Assembly: GCA_030605745.1 (NCBI GenBank) | Contig: JAUWHT010000210.1 | Span: forward strand, 1-8,622 | Direction: 5' to 3' | Source of the DNA: Pirellulales bacterium | GTDB lineage: Bacteria; Planctomycetota; Planctomycetia; Pirellulales; Thermoguttaceae | Length of the DNA stretch: 8,622 nucleotides | Shown: one piece after another, positions 6,769 through 8,622 of the stretch | How positions within the stretch are numbered: the stretch's first letter is position 1 | Layout: every line of letters begins with the position of its first letter | The notes under the pieces: generated by a model | Told to the model about the DNA's origin: nothing | Databases searched by the model: none | Seen by the model: the letters and a program-made list of their open reading frames with translations, nothing else | Position numbers and translations under genes: made by a program

Positions 6769-8622
6769 ATGTCGCTGCCCAAGTTGTTTTGTGTGATCGG
6801 GTTGTGCGTTGCAACAGGCTCACTCGCATATTGTGAGGAGAAGGAGCAAGCACCACCCGGTGAATTGACACCGGACATCACCATCGAGAACGACTACGTG
6901 CGATACGTGATCGGCACCGATGGGCGCAACCGGAGCTTCGTGGACAAGCACACGGGCAAGGACTATTGTGCCGAGAAGCCGGTGCATACGTTCATTGCCT
7001 TGAAAAAAGACGGAAAGAACTACGCACCGTCTTCGTGCTCGTTGACGGACGGCAAGATCACGGTGAGCTTCAAACAGCCCGGCGTAACCGCTGTGATCAA
7101 TGTCGTTGCGAAGAAACACTATTTCGTGTTTGAGCTCGCCTCGATTGACGATGAACAGATCGACGAACTGGTGATGTCGAACCTTCATCTGACAATAACT
7201 GAGAACATCGGTGTCACGCTCAACGCGGCGTGGGACGACAGTTTCGCTGCCTGCGTATTGGCCCTGAATCTCCAGGTCAACTCTCGCGGGCGATCGGGCT
7301 CTAAGGCGATTCTCTGGTCGGCCTGCTACCCGAGATTCGGGCTGGTCGGCTCGAAGGTTGCCCTGATCGGTTGCCCGGCCGGCGAATTCCGCACGGTGAT
7401 CAAGGAGGTCGTGAAAGCGGAGGGGCTTCCCTGTTCGCCGCTGGGTGGCGCGTGGGCTCTCGATGCGGAGGAAACGAAAGGCTCGTACATATTCGTCAAT
7501 CCTTCCGAGGCGGATGCCGACCAGTGGATACAAATCGCCAAAGATGCGGGAATGACCCACGTACATATCTGCGGATGGTGGCGTTCGCTCGGCCACTACG
7601 AACCCAACCCGAGACAGTTTCCTAACGGCGTGGCCGGGCTGAAGGTCGTAGTCGAAAAGATTCATGCCGCAGGCCTGAAGGCCGGAATGCACATCTTGAC
7701 GGCCATGATATCCAAGCACGACCCGTGGGCTAGGCCCGTCCCCGACCGGCGCCTGGCAAAAGATGCCGTGTTCACGCTCGCGGAACCGGTAGCCGCAGAT
7801 GTCCCGATCATACCTACGGTCAAGCCGCCGGGAGAGCTGCCAACCGAGTCCGGCTATTGGATCAAGGGCGGAAACGCCGTCCAGATAGACGACGAGATTG
7901 TCACCTACACCGGCGTTTCCAATCAGCCGCCCTACGGCTTCACGGGCTGCAATCGCGGCGCCCGCGGCACAAAAGCGGCCGCGCACCGAAAAGGTGCGGC
8001 GGTGGGCCACCTGACTGAATACTACGCCCACTACATGCCCGACGGAGACTCGACCCTGATGGACGAGCTTGCGCAGCGCATTGCTCATGTCTTCAACACC
8101 TGCGGCTTCGACATGATTTACTTCGACGGCACAGGGGTGATGTCCAGGTACGGTCCGAGCTGGCACTATAACGCGAAGATCACCTTGGCCATCTTCAACA
8201 AGCTCAAGAGGCCGACTCTTGTCGAATCGGGTTTCTACCATCACACCTGGCACATTGTCTCCAGGCTAGGCGCGTGGGACAATCCCTGCCGCGGCACGAA
8301 GCGGTTTCTCGACAAGCACATCGAGTCGATCCCCCACCACCGCAAGAACCTGCTCCCGGTTCAGATGGGCTGGTGGGCGCTGCATAGCTATCACGACCAA
8401 TCCTGCCGAACTACGCGTCCCGACGAAATCGAGTACCTTTGCGCGAAGTGCCTTGGCCACGACATCGCGTTTTCGATGGAGCGTCTTAGAACGTGTTTTA
8501 AATCTCCCTTTGGGAGAGGGGCAGAGGGTGAGGGCGGCATGGATCACACCGCAAATAGCGGGGGTTTCTTGCCGAATAACCCTCACCCTAACCCTCTCCC
8601 GGAGGGGGAGGGGACTCGCATC
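6769..8622 (+). CDS. TIM-barrel glycosidase-like secreted protein, paralogue of gene 2 (3' end outside window, repeat-interrupted)
   Basis: Open from ATG 6769 to the window edge (618 codons, no stop). A modest AAGGGG (6755-6760) precedes it. The signal peptide (FCVIGLCVATGSLA) is identical to that of gene 2 over this core. Layout as in gene 2: N-terminal beta-sandwich about 35-205; barrel with GWWRSLGHY (269-277), HAAGLKAGMH (299-308), FNTCGFDMIYFDG (442-454) and RPTLVES (481-487); conserved candidate acids D453 and E486. The insertion with PPYGFTGCNRGARGTKAAAH is at about 387-406. It continues without a frameshift through GWWALHSYHD and PDEIEYLC, confirming the frame expected for gene 2. Homology ends after HDIAFSME (about 8480). 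The remaining codons are read through a palindromic repeat and give FKSPFGRGAEGEG and NPHPNPLPEGEG, unlike anything in gene 2. The C-terminal beta-sandwich/CBM-like part present in gene 2 is thus missing, displaced or beyond the window. Probably a disrupted or 3'-truncated gene. Confidence 0.8.
   Translation, partial: MSLPKLFCVIGLCVATGSLAYCEEKEQAPPGELTPDITIENDYVRYVIGTDGRNRSFVDKHTGKDYCAEKPVHTFIALKKDGKNYAPSSCSLTDGKITVSFKQPGVTAVINVVAKKHYFVFELASIDDEQIDELVMSNLHLTITENIGVTLNAAWDDSFAACVLALNLQVNSRGRSGSKAILWSACYPRFGLVGSKVALIGCPAGEFRTVIKEVVKAEGLPCSPLGGAWALDAEETKGSYIFVNPSEADADQWIQIAKDAGMTHVHICGWWRSLGHYEPNPRQFPNGVAGLKVVVEKIHAAGLKAGMHILTAMISKHDPWARPVPDRRLAKDAVFTLAEPVAADVPIIPTVKPPGELPTESGYWIKGGNAVQIDDEIVTYTGVSNQPPYGFTGCNRGARGTKAAAHRKGAAVGHLTEYYAHYMPDGDSTLMDELAQRIAHVFNTCGFDMIYFDGTGVMSRYGPSWHYNAKITLAIFNKLKRPTLVESGFYHHTWHIVSRLGAWDNPCRGTKRFLDKHIESIPHHRKNLLPVQMGWWALHSYHDQSCRTTRPDEIEYLCAKCLGHDIAFSMERLRTCFKSPFGRGAEGEGGMDHTANSGGFLPNNPHPNPLPEGEGTRI
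8504..8610. repeat. Palindromic GAGGG/CCCTC repeat element inside gene 4
   Basis: Two imperfect inverted arms, 8504-8534 and about 8580-8610, flank a core of about 45 bases. The inner ten bases pair perfectly (AGGGTGAGGG at 8525-8534 with CCCTCACCCT at 8580-8589), and after a one-base gap so does GAGAGGG with CCCTCTC. The left arm has its own hairpin, CTCCC-TTT-GGGAG (8504-8516), and the right arm a matching TCCC-GGAG-GGGGA region. GAGGGTGAGGG/CCCTAACCCTCTCCC repeats of this kind are, as I recall, scattered through many bacterial and metagenomic genomes and produce NPHPNPLP-like peptides in predicted proteins. The exact element borders are not visible; they may reach from about 8481 to beyond the window end. 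Confidence 0.75.

Noticed and set aside
5708..6871. Long minus-strand open frame (387 codons) antisense to gene 3
   Set aside because: Gene 3 on the plus strand has clear GH123 motifs throughout. The antisense frame crosses the gene 3/gene 4 junction and shows no family features.
6820..8253. Long minus-strand open frame (477 codons) antisense to gene 4
   Set aside because: The plus strand here encodes a protein with a signal peptide and extensive homology to gene 2. The antisense frame has no Shine-Dalgarno or recognisable domain and is a by-product of GC-rich codon structure.

Overview
The window carries four same-strand genes in a tight row, all for predicted exported carbohydrate-active proteins, with a different structured repeat at each end. 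No rRNA, tRNA, CRISPR array or transposase gene is visible. Moderately high GC, many large secreted glycosidase-like proteins, abundant hairpin repeats and the GH123-type (DUF4091) proteins suggest an uncultivated polysaccharide-degrading bacterium of the Planctomycetota/PVC type, probably from a metagenome. This taxonomic guess is an inference; no marker gene is present.

Layout. Bases 1-298 hold a non-coding block of GC-rich hairpins bounded by a perfect 43-bp inverted repeat (21-63 and 237-279). Gene 1 (339-2156) is a GH123-like glycoside hydrolase behind a strong Shine-Dalgarno. Gene 2 (2174-5016) is a large secreted TIM-barrel glycosidase-like protein with C-terminal beta-sandwich/carbohydrate-binding-like parts. 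It is broken by a one-base frameshift near 3797-3803, so it appears as two reading frames; restored, it would be about 947 residues. Gene 3 (5051-6748) is a second, more canonical GH123-type enzyme. Gene 4 (6769 to the window end, still open) is a paralogue of gene 2. Its homology to gene 2 stops near 8477-8490 and is followed by a palindromic repeat (about 8504-8610) that stays in frame and encodes a low-complexity NPHPNPLPEGEG-type peptide.

Genes 1+2 and 3+4 therefore look like two copies of one two-gene cassette (GH123-like enzyme plus TIM-barrel protein). Gaps of about 17, 34 and 20 bases suggest one transcript. The likely job is extracytoplasmic breakdown of a glycan, possibly one containing N-acetylgalactosamine since characterised GH123 enzymes are beta-N-acetylgalactosaminidases, but the substrate cannot be read from the sequence. 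The most interesting points are the unassigned TIM-barrel family in a duplicated GH123 cassette, decay of both TIM-barrel copies (frameshift in one, repeat insertion in the other), and the unusual hairpin cluster upstream.
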